From Flectobacillus sp. BAB-3569 (lineage in GTDB: Bacteria > Bacteroidota > Bacteroidia > Cytophagales > Spirosomataceae): a stretch of DNA of 64,000 nt. The translations under genes and the position numbers were made by a program. The stretch spans positions 62,001-126,000 of the forward strand of contig NZ_NJFZ01000013.1 in the NCBI RefSeq assembly GCF_002270355.1, given 5' to 3'. Shown here in pieces: positions 8,819-16,585 of the stretch (positions are counted from its first letter, which is position 1; each line of letters begins with the position of its first letter). The notes below the pieces were generated by a model. That model was not told the origin of the DNA and did no database searches. It was given only the letters and a program-made list of their open reading frames with translations.

Positions 8819-9010
8819 ATGCAAACAGGAACAGTAAAATTTTTCAATGAGTCAAAAGGTTTTGGCTTCATTTCTCCAGAAAATGGTGGAGAAGACATTT
8901 TTGTCCACATTTCAGGATTAGTAGACTCAGTTCGTCAAGACGATAAAGTTCTTTTTGACGTAGCTCAAGGTAAAAGAGGATTAAATGCCGTTAATGTAAA
9001 GTTGGCTTAA
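8819..9010 (+). CDS. Cold-shock protein (CspA family)
   Basis: 63-residue single cold-shock domain (OB fold) that binds single-stranded RNA/DNA. Both RNP motifs are intact: KGFGFIS and DIFVHIS. I start it at ATG 8819 (MQTGTVKFF), the conserved N terminus; a longer frame exists upstream, but it overlaps the GH28 gene and is not family-like. The 71-bp space after GH28 has no terminator hairpin, so some read-through is possible, although csp genes normally have their own promoter and an untranslated leader. A terminator follows 30 bp downstream. Confidence 0.95.
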   Translation: MQTGTVKFFNESKGFGFISPENGGEDIFVHISGLVDSVRQDDKVLFDVAQGKRGLNAVNVKLA

Positions 9011-9039
9011 TATATAAGATATAACTGATCATTTCTTTT

Positions 9040-9069
9040 AAGCACGCCTTTCGAGGTGTGCTTTTTTTT
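9040..9069 (+). terminator. Intrinsic terminator of csp
   Basis: 10-bp stem with one G-T pair (AAGCACGCCT at 9040-9049, AGGTGTGCTT at 9054-9063) and a TTCG tetraloop, then T6-T8. Confidence 0.92.
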
Positions 9070-9268
9070 GTCCTAATAAGATGACTATCAATTAATTTGT
9101 TTCGTAATATATTACTCTTACCTTTGGTTTAATGAGTAAGCAAAAATAATAGATGAATTTCTCTCTAAAGATATTTTACTTTTATTGTCTCCGACCGACT
9201 TCCCTTCTTATTATGCTCCTCTAAGATTTCGTCCATCATTTTAACAGCTCCGAATAGAGCCTTAGGCT

Positions 9269-9433
9269 ATGATAAAAAAAGATAAGAAAGTAAAAGAGAA
9301 AAAAGATTTGAGTAGCTACATCACTTGTCTTATTCAAGACCCTGTGAAAGATTTTACGATTTCATTTGATCGTGCTCTTTTGGAAAAAAAGAGGGAGAAA
9401 TATGGGGATAAATTGATTTTCAATCCTGCTTAG
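9269..9433 (+). CDS. Small hypothetical basic protein (54 aa)
   Basis: Short open frame beginning ATGATAAAAAAAGATAAG and ending TAG. The product starts MIKKDKKVKEKKDLSSYITC, is Lys-rich in its first 13 residues, and continues with a mixed segment (QDPVKDFTISFDRALLEKKR). It lies alone in the roughly 500-bp gap between two cold-shock-domain genes. The composition is protein-like rather than translated intergenic DNA, but I recognise no family and cannot exclude chance. No terminator with a T-tract in its orientation follows. Confidence 0.35.
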   Translation: MIKKDKKVKEKKDLSSYITCLIQDPVKDFTISFDRALLEKKREKYGDKLIFNPA

Positions 9434-9472
9434 ACTAACAAAGAAGAAGTGATTTAGAAAAATATATGGGCA

Positions 9473-9503
9473 GAAAAAAAGAGTGTTTGAAACAAACACT
9501 CTT
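9473..9503 (-). terminator. Intrinsic terminator of the CSD gene (minus strand)
   Basis: Perfect 11-bp stem (AAGAGTGTTTG at 9479-9489, complement at 9493-9503), 3-nt loop. The A7 at 9474-9480 is a T-tract on the minus strand, directly downstream of the cold-shock-domain gene that ends at 9515. Confidence 0.9.
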
Positions 9504-9514
9504 CATGGAATTAA

Positions 9515-9967
9515 TTAGTTGGCCAATTTGGCAATTTGAACAGCTTTAGGTCCTTTGCTTGAAGGTTCAACCAAAAACTCTACTTGGTCTTGTTCCTTAA
9601 CTGGCTCTTTCAAATCATTTGCGTGAAAGAATATTTTTTTCTTAGATTTACTATCAATGATAAAACCAAATCTTTTTTGAGTATTAAAGAACTCAACTAT
9701 TCCTTGATGCGCAGTTTTATCTGCTGGACCTCTTTCGTATCTATCTGATCTTTTTCCCGAAGCGGCATTATCCTCACTTCCCGCAGGTTTTGGAGGCGTA
9801 GTTGTTAGATTTCCATATTCATCAACGTAAGCTAACATCTCAGAAAAATCTTTCCCTTTGTTAGAGTTAGTTTTTCTGTCTTCTCTTTTGTCATCTTTCT
9901 CTTGACGTTTTTTACGTTTTTTGGATTCTCTGTCTTTTTTGTTTGCCGTTATTTGGGAACTGCTCAT
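9515..9967 (-). CDS. Cold-shock-domain protein with charged N-terminal tail
   Basis: 150-residue RNA-binding protein. I start it at ATG 9967 (MSSSQITANKKDRESKKRKK), which matches the usual N terminus of this Bacteroidota family; an in-frame ATG nine codons upstream (9994) is possible but unlikely. The first ~45 residues are an extremely Lys/Arg/Glu-rich, probably disordered tail. A spacer with AYVDEYGNLTTTPPKP follows, then a C-terminal cold-shock domain (about residues 86-150) with RNP-like motifs KRFGFII and KIFFHAND. The likely role is RNA chaperone or ribosome-associated factor. It faces the short csp gene across 500 bp and has its own terminator. Confidence 0.9.
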   Translation of the reverse strand: MSSSQITANKKDRESKKRKKRQEKDDKREDRKTNSNKGKDFSEMLAYVDEYGNLTTTPPKPAGSEDNAASGKRSDRYERGPADKTAHQGIVEFFNTQKRFGFIIDSKSKKKIFFHANDLKEPVKEQDQVEFLVEPSSKGPKAVQIAKLAN

Positions 9968-10336
9968 ATTGGAGGGGTTAAAATGTGATGTCAATCAATA
10001 TTGACTATACCTGAAGATAGAGAACCAGTGTTGCATAAGGGGGTCATATTAAAATATTTCATTCCAAAAGCTAGTGTGTTACGTCTATCTTACAAAGATA
10101 GAAGAATTATATGGGATTATGCTGTATTGAAAGCGAAACATACTGGCTATTGAAATAATAAATTCCCTAACATAAATATAACTACCTCTTTTCAGTGTTG
10201 TATGTATTTAACTGGAATATTAGCAAAATATTATTTTTTTGAGAAAAACAATAAATTAAAAAAGTTACCAAATCAGGATAAAAAGGCATATTAATTCGTT
10301 TATATTGGGGCACTTTTAACTATCCTCAATTTTACT
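9968..10336. other. Divergent promoter region, no gene
   Basis: A 369-bp AT-rich spacer between the divergent CSD and Gfo/Idh/MocA genes. It has only a small TCTATCT/AGATAGA hairpin (10084-10102), and I see nothing else to call. Confidence 0.5.
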
Positions 10337-11803
10337 ATGTCAGAAAACTTACAAAATTCAAGGAGAGATTTTCTCAAAAAAGGCGCAGCTGCGGCAGTTG
10401 GGAGTTTCTTTATTGTTCCTCGCCATGTGTTAGGTAAGGGATTTATTGCTCCAAGTGACAAACTCAATATTGCAGCTATTGGTGCTGGCGGAAAAGGTCA
10501 ATCAGATATTATTAATGCTTACAACAATGGTGCTTCTAATGTTGTAGCACTTTGTGATGTGGATTGGGCAAGAGCTAAAACTGCTATTGAAAAATTTCCG
10601 AACGCCAAAAAGTTTAGAGATTTTAGAGTAATGTTAGACCAAATGAAGTCTGACATTGATGCTGTAACTATCTCAACACCAGACCACTTCCATGCCTACG
10701 CGGCTATGGCATGTATGCAGATGGGCAAGCACGTATATGTACAAAAGCCTTTGACGCACAACATTGCCGAGGCTCGTATGCTTACCAAAGCGGCAAGAAA
10801 GTACAAAGTAGTAACTCAAATGGGTAACCAAGGTTCGTCAAACCCACTACAACAAGTAGCAAGTAAATGGTTTGATGATGGTAAAATTGGGACTGTTCAT
10901 ACGGTAAATATTTGGACGAACCGCCCAGTTTGGCCACAAGGTATTCCTGTTCCAACTGAAAAGCCTGCGCTAATCGACTCAATGTCACCTGCAGATTGGG
11001 ATGTTTGGGTTGGACCAGCTCAGTGGGTTGATTATCATCCTCTTTATCATCCATTCAAATGGAGAGGTTGGTGGAACTTTGGTACAGGTGCTTTGGGAGA
11101 TATTGGTTGCCATACCATTGATTCGGCATTCCGTATTTTGGGCTTGAGTTACCCAACAGAGGTAGAATGTAGCGTAGGAGCGGTATTTATCAAAGACTGG
11201 ACTCCTGAGTATATTCCTGAAGGTTGTCCTCCGTCTTCGCACGTAGAAATCAAATTCCCAGCGACCAAGAAAAACAAATCTGCTGTGAAAATGATTTGGA
11301 TGGATGGTGGTATTCGTCCTATGCACCCAGATTTGATTCCTGCAAATACTCCTATCAGTGACGACGGTGGTGCTAATGGTATTATTTTAACTGGTACAAA
11401 AGGTATCATGACCATTGGTATGTATGGTAACAATCCAAAAATCTACTTGAATAATGGTGAAGTTATCGATACGCCAAAATTGACTAACGATCTCAAGTTA
11501 CCAGAATATGGTCACCAAGTAAGTTGGACAAATGCTTGTAAAGCTGGTTTTGCTAGTAAAGAGCACAAGGAACTTTCTTCATCATTTGACTATTCAGGCC
11601 CACTTACTGAAACGGTATTGATGGGTAATTTAGCGATTCGTAGCTATATGTTGCGTAAGAAAAATGAAAAAGGTGGATTTGACTTCTACGGTCGTAACAA
11701 GTTGCTGTGGAACGGTGAAGATATGAAGATTACTAACTTCGACGATGCTAACCAGTTTGTGGGTCGTACCTATCGTGAGGGTTGGAAAGTAGTTGATGCG
11801 TAG
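10337..11803 (+). CDS. Gfo/Idh/MocA family oxidoreductase, Tat-exported
   Basis: 488-residue NAD(P)-dependent dehydrogenase-like protein. It has a twin-arginine signal (SRRDFLKKGAAAAVGSFFIVPRHVLG), so it is folded with cofactor before export to the periplasm. A Rossmann fold follows with GAGGKG at about residues 51-56, then ISTPDHFHA and the catalytic-lysine motif VQKPLTHN (EKP variant). The C-terminal alpha/beta domain includes GALGDIGCHTIDSAFRIL. This subfamily acts on sugars or sugar derivatives, but the substrate is unknown and no sugar gene is adjacent. It is monocistronic with a terminator behind it. Confidence 0.92.
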   Translation: MSENLQNSRRDFLKKGAAAAVGSFFIVPRHVLGKGFIAPSDKLNIAAIGAGGKGQSDIINAYNNGASNVVALCDVDWARAKTAIEKFPNAKKFRDFRVMLDQMKSDIDAVTISTPDHFHAYAAMACMQMGKHVYVQKPLTHNIAEARMLTKAARKYKVVTQMGNQGSSNPLQQVASKWFDDGKIGTVHTVNIWTNRPVWPQGIPVPTEKPALIDSMSPADWDVWVGPAQWVDYHPLYHPFKWRGWWNFGTGALGDIGCHTIDSAFRILGLSYPTEVECSVGAVFIKDWTPEYIPEGCPPSSHVEIKFPATKKNKSAVKMIWMDGGIRPMHPDLIPANTPISDDGGANGIILTGTKGIMTIGMYGNNPKIYLNNGEVIDTPKLTNDLKLPEYGHQVSWTNACKAGFASKEHKELSSSFDYSGPLTETVLMGNLAIRSYMLRKKNEKGGFDFYGRNKLLWNGEDMKITNFDDANQFVGRTYREGWKVVDA

Positions 11804-11860
11804 GTAAATAAGTGTCTCATGCTTTTAATAAACCGAGTACAATAATCGTAATCTTATAAA

Positions 11861-11895
11861 AAAACGGAGGTGCCATCACCTCCGTTTTGCTTTTT
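11861..11895. terminator. Bidirectional intrinsic terminator
   Basis: Perfect 12-bp stem (AAAACGGAGGTG at 11861-11872, complement at 11877-11888) with loop CCAT. Preceding A residues give a T-tract on the minus strand and GCTTTTT follows on the plus strand. It separates the convergent oxidoreductase and GLPGLI genes. Confidence 0.9.
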
Positions 11896-11964
11896 AGCCT
11901 TTTCATGAATTATGCGAATCAAAAAATTATTCAGCATTCAAAACTCGCAACTCAGCACTCATAC

Positions 11965-12702
11965 CTAGTATCTGATTGACCAAAATGGATTGACCTCTTC
12001 TTTGAATTTATCTTTGACATGCTTTTCTATCATTTGCTGATACTTTGCTTCGTTGATTTTACTTCCTTTCAATTTTTTGGGCAAATCTAATTCTGTTGTA
12101 AGCTTTTTGAATTCGATCTTCGAGGCTGCAATCACACAAGCACCATCATTTATATCTAGCTCAAGTATGAGCCCAGGCAAACCCCAAAGTCTTTCTGGTC
12201 CTGCTTTAGCTTTTATATCTTGAGCAAACCACGCCACTATTACTTGGTTTTTGATGGGATCTTTGATTTGCGCCTTCATACAAATATGACCAGCTACTTC
12301 CTTAATATCATTCAGAATTTTCCATTGAGGGCGTTCTAGACTATCTTCAACCACGTAGGTTTTCCCAACAAAATCAATTACGTCTGTGAATATCTCATTT
12401 TCGAAGTCTCTATAAATCACAAACTGCTCTTTGCGCCAAGAATATCCATTGGTATTCTCTTCCTTTTCTTCATATTTTGACCCTTTTGGACTAAATAACA
12501 AAGTATAAGTTTGAGTACTCATGTCGATATTCCCGAACATGTAGGCATTTTTCTCTTTTTGTTGCTTACTCAAAAAGGTCATTTGATCATTCATCTTCGT
12601 CCATGAGGTCGTTCGCTTAAAGGTAACTTCACCTTCATTTTTTTGTGCCTTTGCCCAAATCCCAAAGGCGAGCAAAAGGATTATCAATGTCATTTTTTTC
12701 AT
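11965..12702 (-). CDS. GLPGLI family protein (copy 1)
   Basis: 245-residue exported protein of unknown function. It has a signal peptide (MKKMTLIILLLAFGIWAKAQ) and the family-defining motif LWGLPGLILELDINDG at about residue 170. Other shared family features include the early R-T-T-x-W-T-K segment, the repeated acidic/aromatic mid-region (YSWRKEQFVIYRDFENEIFTDVI), and VAGHICMKAQ just before the motif. The protein ends in EEVNPFWSIRY. It lies 45 bp downstream of a barrel-type outer-membrane gene and is probably co-transcribed with it. A near paralogue with the same partner type is at 15749-16495. A partner or substrate-handling role for the barrel is inference. Confidence 0.9.
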   Translation of the reverse strand: MKKMTLIILLLAFGIWAKAQKNEGEVTFKRTTSWTKMNDQMTFLSKQQKEKNAYMFGNIDMSTQTYTLLFSPKGSKYEEKEENTNGYSWRKEQFVIYRDFENEIFTDVIDFVGKTYVVEDSLERPQWKILNDIKEVAGHICMKAQIKDPIKNQVIVAWFAQDIKAKAGPERLWGLPGLILELDINDGACVIAASKIEFKKLTTELDLPKKLKGSKINEAKYQQMIEKHVKDKFKEEVNPFWSIRY

Positions 12703-12747
12703 ATAATTTGTGTCTATAATATCTAAATAGATTGAGATATATTTTAT

Positions 12748-15561
12748 CTAAAACATATTATTATTCTTTTTCAATTTAGCATCATGTCCTCTTACGTTAT
12801 AGGTCAAACTCAACATAAAGTATCTTGCAAGAGTAAACGCTTGCTGATAAGTTACAAAGTTTTGAGAACCCGTTTGGGTGATGGCTTGGCGTCTGTTGAA
12901 TACGTCAAATGCGGCCAAACGCGCTTCTAAACGGTTATCTTTCATCAATAAGCGACGTATCGAAATGTTTAGAATAGGGATGTCTTGAGAAAAGTTAAAT
13001 CGATCGTTTTCATAACCTGTATAGTTGAAACTACTTTCTAAAAAGGTTTTCTTGATAAAGCTCCATTTGGCATCAATATTCAACCCTTTGCTAATAATAT
13101 TCTGATTTTGACGGGTTTCAATTGAATATTTGATGTTATTAATAGAGTAATTTCCGCCTAAAGTCACAAATATTTTATCGCTTGGAGTAATACTAAAACC
13201 AATGTTAGCTGAGTAGGCATTACTGTTAGTAGTATTCAAAACTGAGTTTACCAACGTGGGTGTATTTGAGAGATTATAATTCACGCTTAGGTTGGTAGTC
13301 CATTTTGTTTTAATAATAGGGAAACTAGAATATAAGGTAGTTCTAAATGACTCGGCACCAGACATATTTTCGGGACGAGTACGTGTGACTAAATTAGCAT
13401 CAACAGTTTGATTATAAACAATTTGGTTAAGATAGTAATTATAATTCATCCAAAGGTTGATGCTAGTAAAGTTACTTTGATTAAAACGAGACAAACTCAA
13501 GCTGACATCATGCGATTTGGTTGGGTTTAAGTTTTGATTTCCCTCTGTAATATAAAAAGGGTTGGTGTTTTGAATAACAGGCTGTAAGGCACTAATACTT
13601 GGTGCATTGACATTTATTCCATAACCAAATCGAATGTAGGTACTTTGTTGAGGATTGAAGGTTGCCGTAAAATTAGGGACAATAGCATCATATTGTTTAG
13701 AAATCTGAGTTGTCAAATTTCCACCTTCCGACGGATATACCTTTCCTGACAAGTCATATCTTAAAGCAGCCACGCCAAGCGATAGGTTAACACCTTTCTT
13801 ATTAAAACGTAAACCTGTTCCAATACGATTATAGGTAATTCGGTTTTCGTAATAAGTACTCAAACTATCAAATCGTTGTGTTTCTATGAGGCCATTATAG
13901 GCATCGCGACCAACGTTTTGTTGGTTATTAGAAAAATTATAGAAGTTTTCCCAGAAAAAACGCTTTGAGAGTGGTTCCAAATAATTCAAACCTGCTTTTA
14001 AAGTCAGTGTACGGTTAGCATTTTGGTTAAGTTGAGCTATGGCACGAATTTGATCGTTGGGATTGCTAGCTTCAAAGAATTGTGTCAACGAACGAATGTT
14101 ATCGGTTCCATCGGTAGTCGACCTTACAAATGAGCTACTAGCGGCAAATACTCGTCCCACCTTTTTGAATTTATGACGAAAAATAGCCGTACCATTTAGG
14201 TTATACGCATTCAGGTTTGAGCTATTGTTAAGATTGATACGGTTTTGTAATTCATTATTGTTATTGATGTATTCTTGACGAGTACCCACAGCACTATTCG
14301 AATTACTAAAACGTAAATTAGCTTTGGTAATCAAGGTATTTGTCGAATCAAGCATTTGTTCCCAGCGTCCACTTATGGAGTGGTTGGCTCTAAAACTTAC
14401 CGTTGAACTGGTATCCAATGTACTAAATGAACCATTTTGAAGGAAGGTTCTTTTATTCTGATTTTGGTCCAAATTCAATTTTGTTTGATTATATACATAG
14501 CTGGTACTCAGCTTGGTTTTTTCATGTGTATAATTGTAGTTGACACCACCTCCCAAATTATTAGTAAATCCTCTTCCATTAAAACTACTCAACAAATCAT
14601 CATCGCCACCAATAAAAAAGGCATCGCCACCACTTCCAAAACCAAAATCACCATTGTCGAAACTGCTGAAAGTATTATTTCCTTTAAACTCGCCATAGTC
14701 GCTCCAATTGACCCCCGTTTCGTTGATATTATTGGCATATCCAATGACTGAAAACTGTTCTTTTTTGTTAAAACGGTTGTAATTTCCTCTCAAAACTCCT
14801 CGGTCAGAAGTACCTACAGCGCCTGTGATTTTACCAAATTCTCCTTTTTTGAAGTTGTCCTTTAACTCCAAATTGATGGTTTTCTCCTTACTTCCATCGT
14901 CTACTCCAGTAATCGTAGCTTGGTCTGATTTGCGATTAAAAACTTGAATTTTTGAAATAGTTTCAGCTCCTAAGTTTTTAGTAGCTGCTTTGGGGTCATC
15001 GCCAAAAAATGTTTTACCATCAACGGTCACTTTTTTAACATCATTTCCTTGTGCTTTAATATTTCCACTGCCATCTACCTCAATGCCAGGCAGTTTACGT
15101 AATAAATCTTCGACGGTTGACCCTGGTGGAACCTTAAATGAAGCAGCATTATACTCGATAGTATCACCTTTGATACTCAAAGGCGCTTTAGCCGTTCTAA
15201 CCACCACCTCTAATAATTCTTGTGAAATAGGCTTGATTTTGATAACACCCAAATCATTTACAGCCGTAGCGCTAGCAATGAGATGCTGTTGATACGGTAG
15301 AAAACCAACATAAGAGATTTTGAGGAGATAGGGGATGTTTTTAACATTTCTAAATTCAAAAACACCCTTATCGTTGGCGTTGCCAAAATTGACTAAAGAT
15401 GAGTCTGAGGGAGAAAGTAACATTACCGTGGCATCCGCCAAAACTGTAGAGTTCGTATCTTGAACAATACCTTTGATATTTATACGAGCAGGGTTTTGTG
15501 CATATAGCTGTGTAATAGCGAGTAACAACAATACACTTAATAGGACTAGAATTCGATTCAT
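12748..15561 (-). CDS. Outer-membrane beta-barrel protein, TonB-receptor-like (copy 1)
   Basis: 937-residue outer-membrane protein. I start it at ATG 15561 (MNRILVLLSVLLLLAITQLYAQ, a good signal peptide) rather than upstream in-frame codons. Domains in order: CarboxypepD_reg-like repeat (about 25-105, GIVQDTNSTVLADATVMLL), a plug-like region (about 115-230, GSTVEDLLRKLPGIEVDGSG), and a long C-terminal barrel of the OMP_b-brl_3 type ending in FMLSLTYNVRGHDAKLKKN. The barrel residues are rich in Asn, Ser and Tyr. It is closely similar throughout to the gene at 16586-19390, which marks a tandem duplication. Ligand unknown; the neighbouring GLPGLI protein is the obvious candidate partner. Confidence 0.9.
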   Translation of the reverse strand: MNRILVLLSVLLLLAITQLYAQNPARINIKGIVQDTNSTVLADATVMLLSPSDSSLVNFGNANDKGVFEFRNVKNIPYLLKISYVGFLPYQQHLIASATAVNDLGVIKIKPISQELLEVVVRTAKAPLSIKGDTIEYNAASFKVPPGSTVEDLLRKLPGIEVDGSGNIKAQGNDVKKVTVDGKTFFGDDPKAATKNLGAETISKIQVFNRKSDQATITGVDDGSKEKTINLELKDNFKKGEFGKITGAVGTSDRGVLRGNYNRFNKKEQFSVIGYANNINETGVNWSDYGEFKGNNTFSSFDNGDFGFGSGGDAFFIGGDDDLLSSFNGRGFTNNLGGGVNYNYTHEKTKLSTSYVYNQTKLNLDQNQNKRTFLQNGSFSTLDTSSTVSFRANHSISGRWEQMLDSTNTLITKANLRFSNSNSAVGTRQEYINNNNELQNRINLNNSSNLNAYNLNGTAIFRHKFKKVGRVFAASSSFVRSTTDGTDNIRSLTQFFEASNPNDQIRAIAQLNQNANRTLTLKAGLNYLEPLSKRFFWENFYNFSNNQQNVGRDAYNGLIETQRFDSLSTYYENRITYNRIGTGLRFNKKGVNLSLGVAALRYDLSGKVYPSEGGNLTTQISKQYDAIVPNFTATFNPQQSTYIRFGYGINVNAPSISALQPVIQNTNPFYITEGNQNLNPTKSHDVSLSLSRFNQSNFTSINLWMNYNYYLNQIVYNQTVDANLVTRTRPENMSGAESFRTTLYSSFPIIKTKWTTNLSVNYNLSNTPTLVNSVLNTTNSNAYSANIGFSITPSDKIFVTLGGNYSINNIKYSIETRQNQNIISKGLNIDAKWSFIKKTFLESSFNYTGYENDRFNFSQDIPILNISIRRLLMKDNRLEARLAAFDVFNRRQAITQTGSQNFVTYQQAFTLARYFMLSLTYNVRGHDAKLKKNNNMF

Positions 15562-15624
15562 AGGTCTGATTTTTAGATTTAATGGAGGTAAAGAAAGCAT
15601 TTTGTTTTCTTGATAGAACAAAGA

Positions 15625-15659
15625 TAAGTATATCTACGAACAATTCGTAGATATACTTA
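15625..15659. repeat. Perfect inverted repeat between the two modules
   Basis: 16-bp arms with a 3-nt loop (arm begins TAAGTATATCTACGAA; CAA loop 15641-15643). It is 64 bp upstream of the copy-1 barrel start and 90 bp downstream of the copy-2 GLPGLI stop. No strong T-tract follows on the minus strand, so it could be an operator, an mRNA-processing hairpin or a weak terminator between modules. Confidence 0.6.
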
Positions 15660-15748
15660 AATATTAACATAAAAAATTGAAATTGAAAAAATAATGAGCC
15701 AATAAAAGACTATTTAATACTCAACCAATAGTAGTTGAGGAACATGTA

Positions 15749-16495
15749 CTAATATCTTATTACCCAAAACGGATTGATTTCTTCTTTGATTTTTTCCTTG
15801 ATGAACTTATCAATCATATTTTGGTATTCAGTGTTTGTGATTTTTTTACCCTTTAGTTTTTTAGGTGGTTCGAGTTCTTTGTCGACTTTTTTGAATTCAA
15901 TTTTAGTGGCAACAACAGTTACGGCACCGTCGTTGATGTCGAGTTCTAAAATCATGCCTGGGAGTCCCCAAAGTCTTTCAGGTCCTGCTTGCGATGGGAG
16001 GTCTTGTGCAAACCAAGCCGTAATTTTTTGATTTTTGATCGGATCTTCTACCTGAGCTTTCATACAAATATGTCCAGCTACTTCTTTTAAGTCATTCAAA
16101 ATTTTCCATTCAGGCAGTTTTAGGCTATCTTCTACGATATAGGTTTTACCTAACATTTCAATGACATCAGTCATGGTATTTTTGGTAAAATTTCGGCCAA
16201 TACTATACGCTTCTTTGCGCCAAGCATATCCTTCAGACTCTTCGTTTTTCTCTTCAGAATTGACATACTTTGATTCATTATCATTGAAATAGAGAAGGGT
16301 ATAATTGGCCCAGTCGTCTTTTCCACCAAACATATAAGACATTCTTTCCTTCTCTTGCTTACTTAAATAAGTCAAGGTAGAGTTGAGTTTTGTCCAATAA
16401 GTAGTTCTAGTAAAATAAACAACCCCTTCGTTGTTTTGTCCGAATGAGGTAAAATAGGCAATATATAGTAATGCTAAAAGGAATATTTTTTTCAT
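15749..16495 (-). CDS. GLPGLI family protein (copy 2)
   Basis: 248-residue exported GLPGLI-family protein. ATG 16495 (MKKIFLLALLYIAYFTSFGQ) gives a signal peptide, so the longer upstream frame is rejected. The motif reads LWGLPGMILELDINDG, with Met replacing the last Leu of GLPGLI. The flanking VAGHICMKAQVEDPIKNQ and C-terminal EEINPFWVIRY match copy 1 closely. It follows the copy-2 barrel gene by 90 bp, but a stable hairpin lies in the gap, which may lower its expression relative to the barrel. Function unknown. Confidence 0.9.
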   Translation of the reverse strand: MKKIFLLALLYIAYFTSFGQNNEGVVYFTRTTYWTKLNSTLTYLSKQEKERMSYMFGGKDDWANYTLLYFNDNESKYVNSEEKNEESEGYAWRKEAYSIGRNFTKNTMTDVIEMLGKTYIVEDSLKLPEWKILNDLKEVAGHICMKAQVEDPIKNQKITAWFAQDLPSQAGPERLWGLPGMILELDINDGAVTVVATKIEFKKVDKELEPPKKLKGKKITNTEYQNMIDKFIKEKIKEEINPFWVIRY

Positions 16496-16544
16496 CGAAA
16501 TAATAGTTTTCTGTTTGTAAGAATAGATTCTCAGTAAGTTGGCA

Positions 16545-16577
16545 AAAGGCAAAAGAGTATCAACCTCTTTTGCCTTT
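16545..16577. repeat. Hairpin between copy-2 barrel and GLPGLI gene
   Basis: Perfect 13-bp stem (AAAGGCAAAAGAG at 16545-16557, complement at 16565-16577). It begins just past the barrel stop codon. The T-tract on the minus strand is short, so it may act as an attenuator or 3'-end stabiliser within the module. Confidence 0.6.
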
Positions 16578-16585
16578 ACGTTTCA

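Noticed and set aside
14990-15292. Antisense frames of about 100 codons opposite the barrel genes (also 18810-19127)
   Set aside because: They mirror the conserved plug region of two paralogous genes on the other strand, so their similarity to each other is a by-product.
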